A stretch of 64,000 nt of DNA from CBDCWT01 sp965223305. GTDB taxonomy: Bacteria; Planctomycetota; Planctomycetia; Pirellulales; Pirellulaceae. The stretch spans positions 1 to 64,000 of the forward strand of contig CBDCWT010000058.1 of the NCBI GenBank assembly GCA_965223305.1, read 5' to 3'. Position 1 is the first letter of the stretch; every line of letters starts with the position of its first letter. A program made the translations under genes and the position numbers. Below, piece after piece: positions 16,808 to 26,085 of this stretch. The notes under the pieces are model-generated. The model saw only the letters and a list, made by a program, of their open reading frames with translations. It was not told the origin of the DNA and ran no database searches.

Positions 16808-19800
16808 CTGGCCGTTTCCCGAATGCGATTGTCTGATTCATAAAGAACTTGATGGCTTCCTGACCCAGCTGTCGACCGGGCTCCAACCGCACGGCCGGCC
16901 GTGCGGTAGTACCACCTACACGTAGATGGATGACGCGATCCTTGAGGGCGTCATTGGCTTTGGCAACCAAAGCAACTGGAGCCGGCGCGGCCAGCAGCAG
17001 TGGTGAATCGGCGAGTTCCAGCAGTTTGTCGGCGGGTCCCGTCTCGTTAGTCTTTGCCATCACCTCCAGATCAAGCCGCCCCTTCAGCGTAGCCGTCCCT
17101 TCGACGAGTATGCGGGCGTTTGCCGCAGAGAGTGTGACGCGGTCTAGATGGACGATTCCGTTACCCAAGCGGCCTTTGATTCTGCTTTCATCGAACGACG
17201 TATTCGTGGGCAGGGAACCGAGAAAAGCCGTCATCTCACTAAGAACCGGTAGCTGCAACGACTGGGCATCGCTGAGCGTCGCGTCAAATGTCCCCAGCAA
17301 GTCCTGTGGCTGTGATGCCCGGCGGGCCGTGAGGCGTACGGTGCCGTCCAAGAATCCGCCGCCCTTGGCTCCATTGGACTTCAGCACCCTTCCTGTATCC
17401 ACGCCTCGTGCCGACGCCACGAGTGACATGTCGAGCTTACCGTTCCACCGACCGTGGGCGTTGGTCACCACCCGCCCGCCGCCCAATCCCAAACCTGCAT
17501 TGGTCGTGCGCCATTGGATCGTCTTCGACCTGGGATTGATCGACCAGTCGATCGGCAGGCGTAGACTGGCGACCTCGACCGGACCGACTTCTCCGCGGTC
17601 AATCGAAACAAGAGCTCGGCCCGCCGGTCGCCGGCCAAGTTGTCCCTGAACTCGCAGGCTCGCCAGACCCTTCGCGATACCACCTCGACGATCTATCGGT
17701 GCCAGCGCTCTGTCCAACGCGACGTGAGCTGCCGATAGTTCGAATGTCCCGTTCTTGGCCGCATCCAGCGTGACTTTACCTCTCCCCGCGAGCCGTCCGC
17801 GGGCAAAAGGTCCACTCAACTCGTACACCTCGATCAGCTTCGGACTGAACGCCATCAACGCGCGAAGTTGATTGGACCAAAGCACGTTGTCCCAGCGCAG
17901 GTCGCGAACGACAACATCCGCCTTCGCGATCGTCCCGGCTTGATACTCTGCCTCGCCACGCTCGACCCGCACACTGACCGTACCCTTCAGTGGCCGCAAA
18001 GACGTTTGCTGCCCAAGCGCAGGCCAAGCGCGGTGCATCTTGGCGTCCGTGAACTGCGCGGTACCTTCTACGGGAAGATGGCCGAAGTCCTGCCATTGCT
18101 CAGGAGATAGTGCCGCAAGTTGACGGATGTCGCTACTCGCTTCGAGCGATAGTAGTCCGTCCAATGCCGTTGCTGCGAGTTCTACTCGTCCCATCCCACT
18201 TTCGATGTTGACTCGGCCCTCGATGTTCCGAATCGGAGTATCCTGCACCGTCAAATGATCAGAGTGTGCAACAGCGGACACCGTGAGGCGGTTCAGATCC
18301 TGCCAGCAGACCGCCGTAAACTCACACGAAACAAGCCCATCGACGCGGCGCGAGAAGCCCGCCAGCCGGGCGATCGCCGGCAGCGGAACGCCGCTGAGGC
18401 GACCCTCGATCTGCGGAACTCCGCTGCCTTGGCGCTTGGCAGGCAAACTAGCTGTGACCAGAAGATCTCCCTCCAAGAACCCAGACGGGGGACTGGCAAC
18501 ACGAACCGTGCGGGGCGAAGCCTCAAAGTCGAGCCGCGTCTGCGCGATCGGCCTGCCTCGAACCTGTAAATCGGATCCGACTAGAGTTCCGCGAGCCTTC
18601 CACTGCTGAGAAGCAAACTCGCCGCTCGCTTCACTCGATAGCGTGAGTTGTCCGCCGGCCGATGTCCACGGCGGTCTATTCGCCGCCCGTGCTAATCTCC
18701 CCACATCCACCTGCCGCAGCGCCAGATCGCCCTGAAATGCAAACGGTTCTTTTAGCTGTACAACACCTCGCCCAGCCAACACACCGTCAGCCACGTTCCC
18801 CGTCAGCTCGCGCAAGGTCAATTGCCCGCCTGCGAGTTCACAGAGTGCGATACAGTCTGCAACCGGCTCGTCGTTAACCAAAATAGATGCGCCACGAAAG
18901 GTCAACGCGCCCAACCAGCGGTCAACGTTGGTGGTGGCGCTAACGGGACAACTCGCGGAAGCGTTCACTGAGAAAGTACCGGTGACTTCGTCGCCAGTAA
19001 CACCCGCCAGCCTCGCCGCTGTCGCGGCCGGGAACTCGTTCAGTTGCAGTTCGGCGCGCAGACTGGAGTTGGCGTCGAGCCCCGAGTGGACAAGACTGCG
19101 CAGCGAGAATTCACTCTCTAAGACTCGGTCATAAAAACGAACCTCGGGACAATCGACGACGGCCGTTCCAGATTCCAGTTGCAGTTTGGCGATTCCGCTA
19201 CGGACCTCCACGTCATTGACGACCACGCCGGTTGCGTCGACCTGACCATCTATCTGAAAGGTCGCTGGATCCGTTAGCGTTGCCAAGGGGACGCTGAGCC
19301 GTGCTGCTCCGCGAACTCGACCCGTTAGGTCCACGCTGTGAGAGATTCGCAGTGGTTTAGCCCGCTGGGTTGGAGTGAGAGTCGGCGCGCCATCGATCGC
19401 GGGGAGCCGCCGTATTTCCGGTCCCACGAGTTGGTCAACGGCGACACCTTCCGAAGCAGCGGTTACGTAGATCCCGCCTTGCGATCGATGCGGCTCCTCC
19501 CGCAAGTCGATCGCGCCGTCGATCGTGGCATCGATATGTGTCGGGGCGATCGTTACACCGTATAGCTCGGTCTCGTCTACCGTTATCCGGGCCTCTCCCA
19601 GCAGGCGAACCAGCTCCTGCGAAAGGGAGAGGGAGATCTTCGTCTCGGTGCTCGCCGCGGACTGGATGCCCGGTGGAATCAGCCCCGGCGGCAAGGAATC
19701 GGTGTTGGCACCCTGCAAGGACAGGGACGCTTGCCCCTGGAGTCCGCCCGGCTCGACCGCCAATCGACCATCGAAGGCAACAGGCCCGCCCATGGACTGA

Positions 19801-20678
19801 CCGCTGACGTCAATCTTAATCCTACCGTTTGTAGCCGTGGCGTTTCCCACCAGATCGACGATCGGTGACGGGCGATCTGGTGACGGGCGATCTGCAGTCA
19901 GCTTCAACTCGCGAATGGTCAGCATGGCGTTGTTGCATGAGAGATCGGACAGGGAGCCGTCTTGCTCTAGGTCCATCGAAGCCGCAACTGTACACGGCTG
20001 GTCACCGAGTGAGGTGTGCGTCAAGGGAAGACTTGCCAACTGGGTCGATGAGAGGCGCATGCCAGCCAACTTGACGCGAGTTTCTGCAGTCATGGCTGGC
20101 AGGTCGATCGATGAGTCCAACCTGCATTCAGCGGAGAAGAGCTCTGGGATCACAGCCGTCACGTCGAGGCCGCCGGGGGTTGCGGTAGCGATAAGTCCCA
20201 TTCGTTCGACACTAAATGACTGCCTTCCCACCTGGTGCACGGCGAAGTGGGCATTGCTGACAACCAGCTTCCGAATCGGGAAACTGCTCATTGGCTCGGA
20301 GTCGCTATCGCTCGACGGAAGTACCGGCAAGTCCGTCAACAACGTGCCGTCTGCGGAGAAGTGCAATTGAACCGAGGGCTGATCGATGTTGACCTGACCC
20401 AACCACGTGCCTCGCCGGATTCCCGCCCATGGTGTGACACCCACTGAGATGCTGTCGACGTATAACAGAGGTTGCGGGCAGCCTCGCGATTGCACGGACA
20501 ACGCCTCTACCGACAGGCGTCCGAACCCCACACGCAGCACACCGATCGCCACTTCTTGGTCGACGAGCGAGGACAAGAAGGCGACTGCAGCCTGCTGCAG
20601 AGCGACGTTGGCCAGCGGAACGGCGCACAGCGCAATGGCGGCGAGAACGACCCATCGTCGCCGCCAAACGCGTTTCAT
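16791..20678 (-). CDS. AsmA/DUF3971-like large envelope protein
   Basis: 1,295 residues. One N-terminal membrane anchor (WVVLAAIALCAVPLANVALQ) precedes a very long, beta-rich periplasmic part with repeated amphipathic strands, and the C-terminal region has the AsmA_2-like stretch (KGGGFLDGTVRLTARRASQP, then LPVLSEMTAFLGSLPTNTSF, DRVTLSAANARILVEGTATL). This shape matches the AsmA/TamB/YhdP group, thought to be bridge-like proteins that move phospholipids or help outer-membrane assembly. The start at 20678 has GAGG eight bases upstream and puts positive residues (MKRVWRRR) before the anchor. Its stop overlaps the start of the Wza-like gene, linking it to envelope or surface polysaccharide work. 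Role by analogy only. Confidence 0.82.
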   Translation of the reverse strand: MKRVWRRRWVVLAAIALCAVPLANVALQQAAVAFLSSLVDQEVAIGVLRVGFGRLSVEALSVQSRGCPQPLLYVDSISVGVTPWAGIRRGTWLGQVNIDQPSVQLHFSADGTLLTDLPVLPSSDSDSEPMSSFPIRKLVVSNAHFAVHQVGRQSFSVERMGLIATATPGGLDVTAVIPELFSAECRLDSSIDLPAMTAETRVKLAGMRLSSTQLASLPLTHTSLGDQPCTVAASMDLEQDGSLSDLSCNNAMLTIRELKLTADRPSPDRPSPIVDLVGNATATNGRIKIDVSGQSMGGPVAFDGRLAVEPGGLQGQASLSLQGANTDSLPPGLIPPGIQSAASTETKISLSLSQELVRLLGEARITVDETELYGVTIAPTHIDATIDGAIDLREEPHRSQGGIYVTAASEGVAVDQLVGPEIRRLPAIDGAPTLTPTQRAKPLRISHSVDLTGRVRGAARLSVPLATLTDPATFQIDGQVDATGVVVNDVEVRSGIAKLQLESGTAVVDCPEVRFYDRVLESEFSLRSLVHSGLDANSSLRAELQLNEFPAATAARLAGVTGDEVTGTFSVNASASCPVSATTNVDRWLGALTFRGASILVNDEPVADCIALCELAGGQLTLRELTGNVADGVLAGRGVVQLKEPFAFQGDLALRQVDVGRLARAANRPPWTSAGGQLTLSSEASGEFASQQWKARGTLVGSDLQVRGRPIAQTRLDFEASPRTVRVASPPSGFLEGDLLVTASLPAKRQGSGVPQIEGRLSGVPLPAIARLAGFSRRVDGLVSCEFTAVCWQDLNRLTVSAVAHSDHLTVQDTPIRNIEGRVNIESGMGRVELAATALDGLLSLEASSDIRQLAALSPEQWQDFGHLPVEGTAQFTDAKMHRAWPALGQQTSLRPLKGTVSVRVERGEAEYQAGTIAKADVVVRDLRWDNVLWSNQLRALMAFSPKLIEVYELSGPFARGRLAGRGKVTLDAAKNGTFELSAAHVALDRALAPIDRRGGIAKGLASLRVQGQLGRRPAGRALVSIDRGEVGPVEVASLRLPIDWSINPRSKTIQWRTTNAGLGLGGGRVVTNAHGRWNGKLDMSLVASARGVDTGRVLKSNGAKGGGFLDGTVRLTARRASQPQDLLGTFDATLSDAQSLQLPVLSEMTAFLGSLPTNTSFDESRIKGRLGNGIVHLDRVTLSAANARILVEGTATLKGRLDLEVMAKTNETGPADKLLELADSPLLLAAPAPVALVAKANDALKDRVIHLRVGGTTARPAVRLEPGRQLGQEAIKFFMNQTIAFGKRPDVESF

Positions 20679-21308
20679 GCTCGATACCTCGACTGGGAGG
20701 TCACCGGAACGGGGAGGAGACCACAATTAGGTGCTGCCGGTGACGGCGTTGACCAACGCCGGGGGTGGGGAAATATCAGACCATCACTAGTTTGACAATA
20801 GGACTTCGTCGAATTCGATGCCCCTGGAGGGTTTGGGCTCTCCGCTGCGAGCAAGCGGGACGGGGGCCACCCGGGAAGGCAAGTCTCTTCCTGGAGACTT
20901 TCGGGAGGGCGAGGCGCTTTCGGGGAGGCGTTTTCGCGCTAGGCGAGGCGCTTTTCGGGAGGGGCGAGGCGAGGCGCTTTCGGGAGGGCGAGGCTCCCGC
21001 CGAGCCGCTTGCCCGCGTTCAGTTTTCGTATTTACCCGCGCATCGGGCGGACGGCACACGGAGTGTGCCTGCTACATTGCGGACGGCACAGGGAGTGTGC
21101 CTGCTACATTGATGCGCGGCTTACATTTCGGGAGGGCGAGGCTCCCGCCGAGCCGAACACCCTGCCCTATGATCGCTGCGCGAGTCTGCTCCTTGTTCCA
21201 ATTTCGGGCGAGGCCATTCTTGTCATGCGCTACGAAATGGGGCACACTAGAGGTTCTGTTCTGTTTCTTCTCTTATCTTCTTTTCTCGTTTCTTGAAAGC
21301 AGGTAGAC
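20679..21308. other. Intergenic region with degenerate G-rich and palindromic repeats
   Basis: No gene is supported. From about 20899 to 21010 the motif GGGAGGGCGAGGCGCTTTC recurs in degenerate tandem form and ends in GGGCGAGGCTCCCGCCGAGC, a module also found at 21131-21155 and, inverted, at 9579-9605 and in the 281-bp tandem units. Two tandem copies of GCGGACGGCACACGGAGTGT (palindrome GGCACACGGAGTGTGCC; the second has CAGG in place of CACGG) lie at 21047-21110. The promoters of the divergent AsmA-like and YeaQ-like genes must lie at the two ends. Confidence 0.6.
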
Positions 21309-21566
21309 ATGGACCCGATCGGAATTCTTGTGTGGTTGGCAATCGGCGCCGTTTCAGGTTGGCTCGCTGGGCAGCTTGTCAAAGGTAGTGGTTTTGGACT
21401 TCTTGGTAACATCATCGTGGGCATCGCCGGAGCCTTTCTTGGCGGGTGGTTGTTCACACAGTTCGGTGCCTCGGCGGGGGGTGGGCTCATCGGCTCAATC
21501 ATCACCGCGGTTGTCGGCGCCGTCGTGCTGCTGTTCTTGATCAGCTTGATAAGAAAAGCGGCTTAG
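21309..21566 (+). CDS. GlsB/YeaQ/YmgE family stress-response membrane protein
   Basis: 85 residues, nearly all membrane: three hydrophobic segments, starting MDPIGILVWLAIGAVSGWLA and including the glycine-rich GLLGNIIVGIAGAFLGGWLF motif typical of the transglycosylase-associated/YeaQ family. It ends LLFLISLIRKAA. Members are small inner-membrane proteins often induced by general stress; the molecular role is not known. The ATG follows GAAAGCAGGTAGAC. The next gene (DUF937) begins 78 bases later on the same strand, so both may be co-transcribed. Confidence 0.9.
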   Translation: MDPIGILVWLAIGAVSGWLAGQLVKGSGFGLLGNIIVGIAGAFLGGWLFTQFGASAGGGLIGSIITAVVGAVVLLFLISLIRKAA

Positions 21567-21643
21567 TATTTCTACGAACACGAATTTCGCGACACCCAGG
21601 CAGCGACGCGGCTTCCAGAATTGAACTAAAGGGGAACTGTCAA

Positions 21644-22720
21644 ATGTCTGTGAACTTGATCGACCTCGTGACAAGCACACTGGGTAAACAGGTAATGGGC
21701 CAGGTCGGCCAAATCCTGGGTGAGGAAACGAAGGCCACCGAGTCGGCAATCGGCGCTGCGATTCCGGCAATTCTCGGCGGGCTGCTAAAGAAAGCCTCGA
21801 CACCGGAGGGCGCAAACGACGTCTTTCGGTCATTGGATGACGAAGACGGAAGCATTCTTGACAACTTAGGAGGCCTGATTGGTGGCGGACAGCATGAGTC
21901 GCTCATCGAAAAGGGAATGGTTCTGCTGAAGATGCTGTTTGGCTCGCAACAGAACTCAATCATTGGTGCGATCGCCAAAGCGGCAGGTATCGGTAACAGT
22001 TCCGCAGGTTCGATTCTGGGAATGCTCGCTCCCGTTGTGATGGGTGTGCTTGGAAAGCAACGACAGTCGTCGGGCCTCGATGTCGGTGGACTTACCGATC
22101 TGCTGTTTTCTCAGAAGGACCACCTTGCCGGGGCCATGCCGAAAGATCTGACCTCTCAGCTGGGAATCGCCAACCTGCTTGATTCCGGCGCCGACGCAGT
22201 TGCCGGAACCGTTGACAGCGCGCGAAGGACAGCCGGCCGCGCCGCGTCCGAGGCAGCCGATACTGCGCAAGCCGCCGGCGGAGGCCTGATGAAGTTGCTT
22301 ATCCCACTGCTGCTTATTCTGGGGCTGGCGTGGCTCGGCTGGAAGTACTTTGGTCCCGGCCGTGTGGACGAAGGTGATCTGCCGACCGCCGAGGCAGGCT
22401 TACAGCAGCTGGATGCGATCAAAGGCGATTTGACCTCGACCTTTGACGGGCTCACCGAATCGATTCAGGGCATTACGGACGAGGCCTCCGCACGTTCTGC
22501 CGTGTCCAAGATCGAAGAGGCGACCTCGACGCTCGACTCTTTGAAACTTGACAGTCTGCCAGCGGCTGGGGCGACCGGACTAGGCGGTGTGTTGAACCCG
22601 TTGATCCAGAAGATCAAGGACGCCCTCGAGACGGCCTACGCTATCCCAGGGGTACGTGGTGTGCTGGAACCAGCGGTGGCACCGTTCTTGGAAAAGGCGG
22701 AACAACTACTTCCCACCTAG
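21644..22720 (+). CDS. DUF937 domain-containing membrane protein
   Basis: 358 residues. The N-terminal half is a DUF937 domain: MSVNLIDLVTSTLGKQVMGQ, AIPAILGGLLKKAS, ILDNLGGLIGGG, and LGMLAPVVMGVLGKQ. It is followed by a hydrophobic segment near residues 215-235 (LMKLLIPLLLILGLAWLGW) and a C-terminal helical region (TFDGLTESIQGITDEASARS). DUF937 is widespread in bacteria, with no settled function; OmpA-fused versions are known in other phyla, but no OmpA domain is seen here. The ATG at 21644 has AAAGGGGAA upstream. A 14-base perfect palindrome (ACCTGCGCGCAGGT) lies about 60 bases after the stop but lacks a T-run. Confidence 0.85.
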   Translation: MSVNLIDLVTSTLGKQVMGQVGQILGEETKATESAIGAAIPAILGGLLKKASTPEGANDVFRSLDDEDGSILDNLGGLIGGGQHESLIEKGMVLLKMLFGSQQNSIIGAIAKAAGIGNSSAGSILGMLAPVVMGVLGKQRQSSGLDVGGLTDLLFSQKDHLAGAMPKDLTSQLGIANLLDSGADAVAGTVDSARRTAGRAASEAADTAQAAGGGLMKLLIPLLLILGLAWLGWKYFGPGRVDEGDLPTAEAGLQQLDAIKGDLTSTFDGLTESIQGITDEASARSAVSKIEEATSTLDSLKLDSLPAAGATGLGGVLNPLIQKIKDALETAYAIPGVRGVLEPAVAPFLEKAEQLLPT

Positions 22721-23028
22721 CGGCCTGCGGATCTGCTCAAAGACGGAACTGCCGCGTCCCAAGTCGGTGATAGAACTACCTGCGCGCAGGTGGCCAAGTG
22801 GTTTCAGGAGCAGCACTTGCGACGTTACCGGGTGTTGACCACCGCTCGGTGCCTGCTCACACCATGCGCTCTTTCTGGCTGGTGGACGTGCTGTGGTTTC
22901 GGAATCGTCCGACTTTATTGGTCGTGCAAAGCAAATGTTCTGTGCGGGTTTTGACGCTGGAGCACCGATATATTTCAGGTAGTAGGAGGATCTTTTAGCC
23001 AAAGCCGGTGTCAAAGAGGGGGCTAGCA
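22721..23028. other. Intergenic region with a 14-base palindrome
   Basis: Between the DUF937 and FadL-like genes. A perfect palindrome ACCTGCGCGCAGGT is at 22778-22791. It could be a weak terminator stem or a dimeric protein site. No gene seen. Confidence 0.4.
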
Positions 23029-24222
23029 ATGGAAGCTGGCGGATACAGGCGAATTGCGTTGTTTGCGGTTTGCGTCGCCTTAGCTGCGACTGCCACGACA
23101 CGAGGGCAAGGGATTGCCGTGACGGGAGTCGGTACGGTCAACCGTTCCATGGGGGGAGCCGGCACGGCTGCTCCCTTGGAAGCGATCGGGGCGCTTCATT
23201 GGAACCCTGCTTCGATCAGCGCCCTGGCATCTGAGGTCTCTTTCGGCTTGGAGGGGTTGCTGGCGGATATCGAGCTGTCGAGCACCGTCGGGGGCGTGTC
23301 CACGACAACCAGCGGTGAGGCTGGTGTTGCGCCGATTCCGTCGGTCGGCTGGGTTCATCATTTTGACGAATCGCCGATGACCATCGGACTCGGCGTGTAC
23401 GGAATTGGCGGCTTCCGCAACAACATGCCGGCGGATCCCAGCAACCCACTTCTCGCTACGGGACCACTCTTTGCTGACGCCGAGATTCTGCAGATCGCGC
23501 CGACCGTTTCTTATGCGCTCAGCGACTGCTTGTCCGTGGGAATCGCACCGACGCTGACGCTCGCGCGAATGCAGTTCGCTCCGCTAGGTCCGTCACCGAT
23601 TGTCCCCGCGCCCACGGCGGGCAGTGGCAACCGCGTCCACTGGGGAGGCGGAATTCAGGCGGGCGTCTACTACATTGCGGCGAACGGGTGGCACGGTGGG
23701 CTGACTGTCAAGAGTCCACAGTGGTTGGAGGACTTTCGTTTCTTTACTCCGACCGGCGTCGTGAAATTCGACGTCGACTACCCACTGATCGTCTCATTGG
23801 GTGCAGCCTATTCGGGCATGGAGAACTGGGTCTTCGCCGTCGATGTTCGCTATTTCGATTACGACAATACTGCGGGCTTTAGCGAGTTTGGTTGGAGCAA
23901 CGTGTTTGCCGGCGCGATCGGTATCCAATACTGCATCAGCGACTCGTGGCGGGTGCGTTTCGGGTACAATTTCAACCAAAATCCGCTCAGCGCTGGTGAC
24001 GCGATTGCCAACATCTCAGACCCGCTCATCCAGGAGCAGAACATCTCGGCAGGGCTATCTCTTCGAGTTGCGGATAACGTCGATGTCTCGCTCGCCTACG
24101 TCTATCTTGTCAACAATAGGTTGACTGGCCCGTTGCCTTCTCCGCCGTTCGGCGCAGGCGACACGTTGACCCACCAGATCAGCGCTCACTCTGCTGCGGC
24201 AGGCGTCACCGTACGTTACTAG
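23029..24222 (+). CDS. OmpP1/FadL family outer membrane transport protein
   Basis: 397 residues with a signal peptide (RRIALFAVCVALAATATTRG, cleavage near residue 28) and a beta-barrel body. The mature N-terminus GIAVTGVGTVNRSMGGAGTA and ALHWNPASISALASEVSFG are the hallmark hatch-domain motifs of FadL-type porins (NPA motif included). The C-terminus ends in alternating residues and a final aromatic (VTVRY), as in outer-membrane barrels. The family takes up long-chain fatty acids and other hydrophobic compounds. The ATG at 23029 has AGAGGGGG upstream, better than the in-frame GTG at 23008. Substrate is unknown. Confidence 0.88.
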   Translation: MEAGGYRRIALFAVCVALAATATTRGQGIAVTGVGTVNRSMGGAGTAAPLEAIGALHWNPASISALASEVSFGLEGLLADIELSSTVGGVSTTTSGEAGVAPIPSVGWVHHFDESPMTIGLGVYGIGGFRNNMPADPSNPLLATGPLFADAEILQIAPTVSYALSDCLSVGIAPTLTLARMQFAPLGPSPIVPAPTAGSGNRVHWGGGIQAGVYYIAANGWHGGLTVKSPQWLEDFRFFTPTGVVKFDVDYPLIVSLGAAYSGMENWVFAVDVRYFDYDNTAGFSEFGWSNVFAGAIGIQYCISDSWRVRFGYNFNQNPLSAGDAIANISDPLIQEQNISAGLSLRVADNVDVSLAYVYLVNNRLTGPLPSPPFGAGDTLTHQISAHSAAAGVTVRY

Positions 24223-24546
24223 TCGTGCGTCGAGCTCAATGAGATGGTAGCCGAAGTCGTCAGACTTTGGGTTTTCGTGCGGTGTGTCCAAACTCTGGCG
24301 AGTTCGGCTACTCACAATTTGGACTTTGACACTCCACCAGGCTTGGTCAAAAGTAGCGGCGGCGCGTCCGCGGTTGCGTCCGACGGTCGCTTCGTGGCGT
24401 GTGCCTTCTACGTTGTTTGACTTCCCTCGGTCGTGACCTATCCTTTCGACAGTCAGACCGTCCAGTGCGTTGGACGGACCAATCGCTACAACCGCTAGTA
24501 CTGGCGGCAATCAGAGTCATCGGGTACCGGGGTGACGGGGGGTGTC
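24223..24546. other. Intergenic region with half palindromic repeat
   Basis: Contains one arm of the interspersed palindrome (CCAAACTCTGGCGAGTTCGG at about 24289). The rest has no repeat or gene I can support. The promoter of the HPt gene should be here. Confidence 0.4.
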
Positions 24547-24906
24547 ATGACTTCATCGCAGCTCTCTGATCGGCAATCGTCGATTCCGATCGATCTCGAC
24601 GAGTTGACAAGCCGATGCATGGGCCGGCTGGAGCTGGTTGATCGCGTGCTCACCCGTTTTCAGCAGTCACTCGACCGCGAGCTGGAAGAGTTAGAGGATG
24701 CTGTGCTCCGCGATGACCGTGAGGGTGTGGCCCGCACCGCGCATCGCATCAAGGGAACATCCGTCACGGTGGCCGCCCACGGACTTCACCGCTGTGCGGA
24801 GCGTCTTCAGCAGTCGGCGGAGTCACAGTTCGAGAGAATTCACGAGCACCTCGCGGAATTCCAACATGAATGCTCGCGGTTATCGGAGTTGATTGACAAT
24901 CGCTAG
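24547..24906 (+). CDS. HPt domain phosphotransfer protein
   Basis: 119 residues forming one histidine phosphotransfer domain. The phospho-accepting site is TAHRIKGTS with His66, and the flanking helices (VDRVLTRFQQSLDRELEELE and HGLHRCAERLQQSAESQFER) give the four-helix bundle. HPt proteins carry phosphate between hybrid kinases and response regulators. The next gene, 47 bases after the stop, is a receiver/HD-GYP protein, its likely direct target. The ATG at 24547 follows a G-rich stretch; a GTG at 24532 is in frame. Several hybrid kinases of the island could feed it. Confidence 0.87.
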   Translation: MTSSQLSDRQSSIPIDLDELTSRCMGRLELVDRVLTRFQQSLDRELEELEDAVLRDDREGVARTAHRIKGTSVTVAAHGLHRCAERLQQSAESQFERIHEHLAEFQHECSRLSELIDNR

Positions 24907-24953
24907 CCAACTCGCCGGCAGATTATGCCAGTTAGCCAGGATCTTAAGAGATC

Positions 24954-26063
24954 ATGTCGAAAGGGATGGACAAATCGCCGAACGGACCCATCCTGCTGGT
25001 GGACGACGATCCGGTCTGTCTCGAGCTCTTGGACGCTGTCGTACGACAACTCGGATATGAGGTGATTACGGCCAGCGACGGTGCGACGGCATTTGATCTC
25101 ATCTGCCGGGGAGACTTCCGGGTGGTGCTCTCTGATTGGCAGATGCCGGGGATGTCTGGACTTGAACTTTGCCAGCAGATCAGACAGCGGCAACTCAGTG
25201 CCTATGTCTACTTCATTTTGTTGACGTCCTTGAGTCGTGAGGAAAACCTGGTCGCCGGGCTGCAGGCGGGCGCCGACGACTTCATTACCAAGCCATTCGA
25301 CCCTGAGGAACTGCACGTTCGCCTTCGTGTCGCTGAGCGTATCGTCTCTCTGGAGAACCGGGAGCTCATCATTTTCTCGCTCGCTAAATTGGTCGAGTCG
25401 AGGGACAGCGAAACGGGAGCCCATCTCGAGAGAATGAGGGAGTACAGCCGGCTGCTCGCAGAAGAACTCTCAAAAACCGATCGATACCGGGAGACGGTTG
25501 ACGCGGACTACGTACGCACCATTTTTCTCACCGCACCGTTGCACGACATTGGTAAGGTTGGCATTCCGGATCAAGTGCTGCTCAAACCTGGCCGGCTCAC
25601 GGCCGAGGAATTTGAGATTATGAAGCAGCACACGGTGATCGGAAGCCAGACGTTGGAGGCTACGATCGCAGCTCAGCCTTCCGCGGCCTACCTGCTCGTG
25701 GCGCGAGACATCGCCTTGACACACCACGAGAAGTACGACGGTAGCGGGTACCCACAGGGTCTGATGGGCGAAGAAATCCCGCTGTGCGGACGGATTGTAG
25801 CTGTCGCCGACGTTTACGATGCGCTGACGACAAAACGCGTTTACAAAGAGGCGTTTAGCCATTCCAAAGCGAAGGAGATCATCACCTCCGGCCGAGGAAA
25901 GGACTTCGATCCGGATGTGGTCGACGCCTTCTTGCGGCGCGAGGAGGACTTCATCGCCACCAGCCGGAATCTGTCCAGCCACAGCAAATCGGCACCAACC
26001 GCGGCGGGTCTTGCCACGGAGCCTTCGTTTCAAAACCGAGCGTATAGCCTGGAACGCGCCTAG
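24954..26063 (+). CDS. Response regulator with HD-GYP phosphodiesterase output
   Basis: 369 residues. The receiver domain spans about 12-130: acidic pair VDDD, phospho-acceptor Asp61 in LSDWQMPGMSG, and Lys in ITKPFD. The HD-GYP domain spans about 140-340, with LHDIGKVG (His197, Asp198), LTHHEKYDGSGYPQGL carrying the GYP motif, and VADVYDALTTKRVYK. Such proteins degrade cyclic di-GMP and are switched by phosphorylation. All metal-binding residues that I can check are present, so it is probably active. It follows the HPt gene closely on the same strand. Two other proteins of the same design lie in the island (37084-38241 and 42088-43134). Confidence 0.92.
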   Translation: MSKGMDKSPNGPILLVDDDPVCLELLDAVVRQLGYEVITASDGATAFDLICRGDFRVVLSDWQMPGMSGLELCQQIRQRQLSAYVYFILLTSLSREENLVAGLQAGADDFITKPFDPEELHVRLRVAERIVSLENRELIIFSLAKLVESRDSETGAHLERMREYSRLLAEELSKTDRYRETVDADYVRTIFLTAPLHDIGKVGIPDQVLLKPGRLTAEEFEIMKQHTVIGSQTLEATIAAQPSAAYLLVARDIALTHHEKYDGSGYPQGLMGEEIPLCGRIVAVADVYDALTTKRVYKEAFSHSKAKEIITSGRGKDFDPDVVDAFLRREEDFIATSRNLSSHSKSAPTAAGLATEPSFQNRAYSLERA

Positions 26064-26085
26064 CTCGAGCGTTGGTTTCTAGTTA

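Noticed and set aside
22778..22791. Palindrome ACCTGCGCGCAGGT as a terminator for the DUF937 gene
   Set aside because: No T-run follows, and the stem has no real loop. Kept only as a note.
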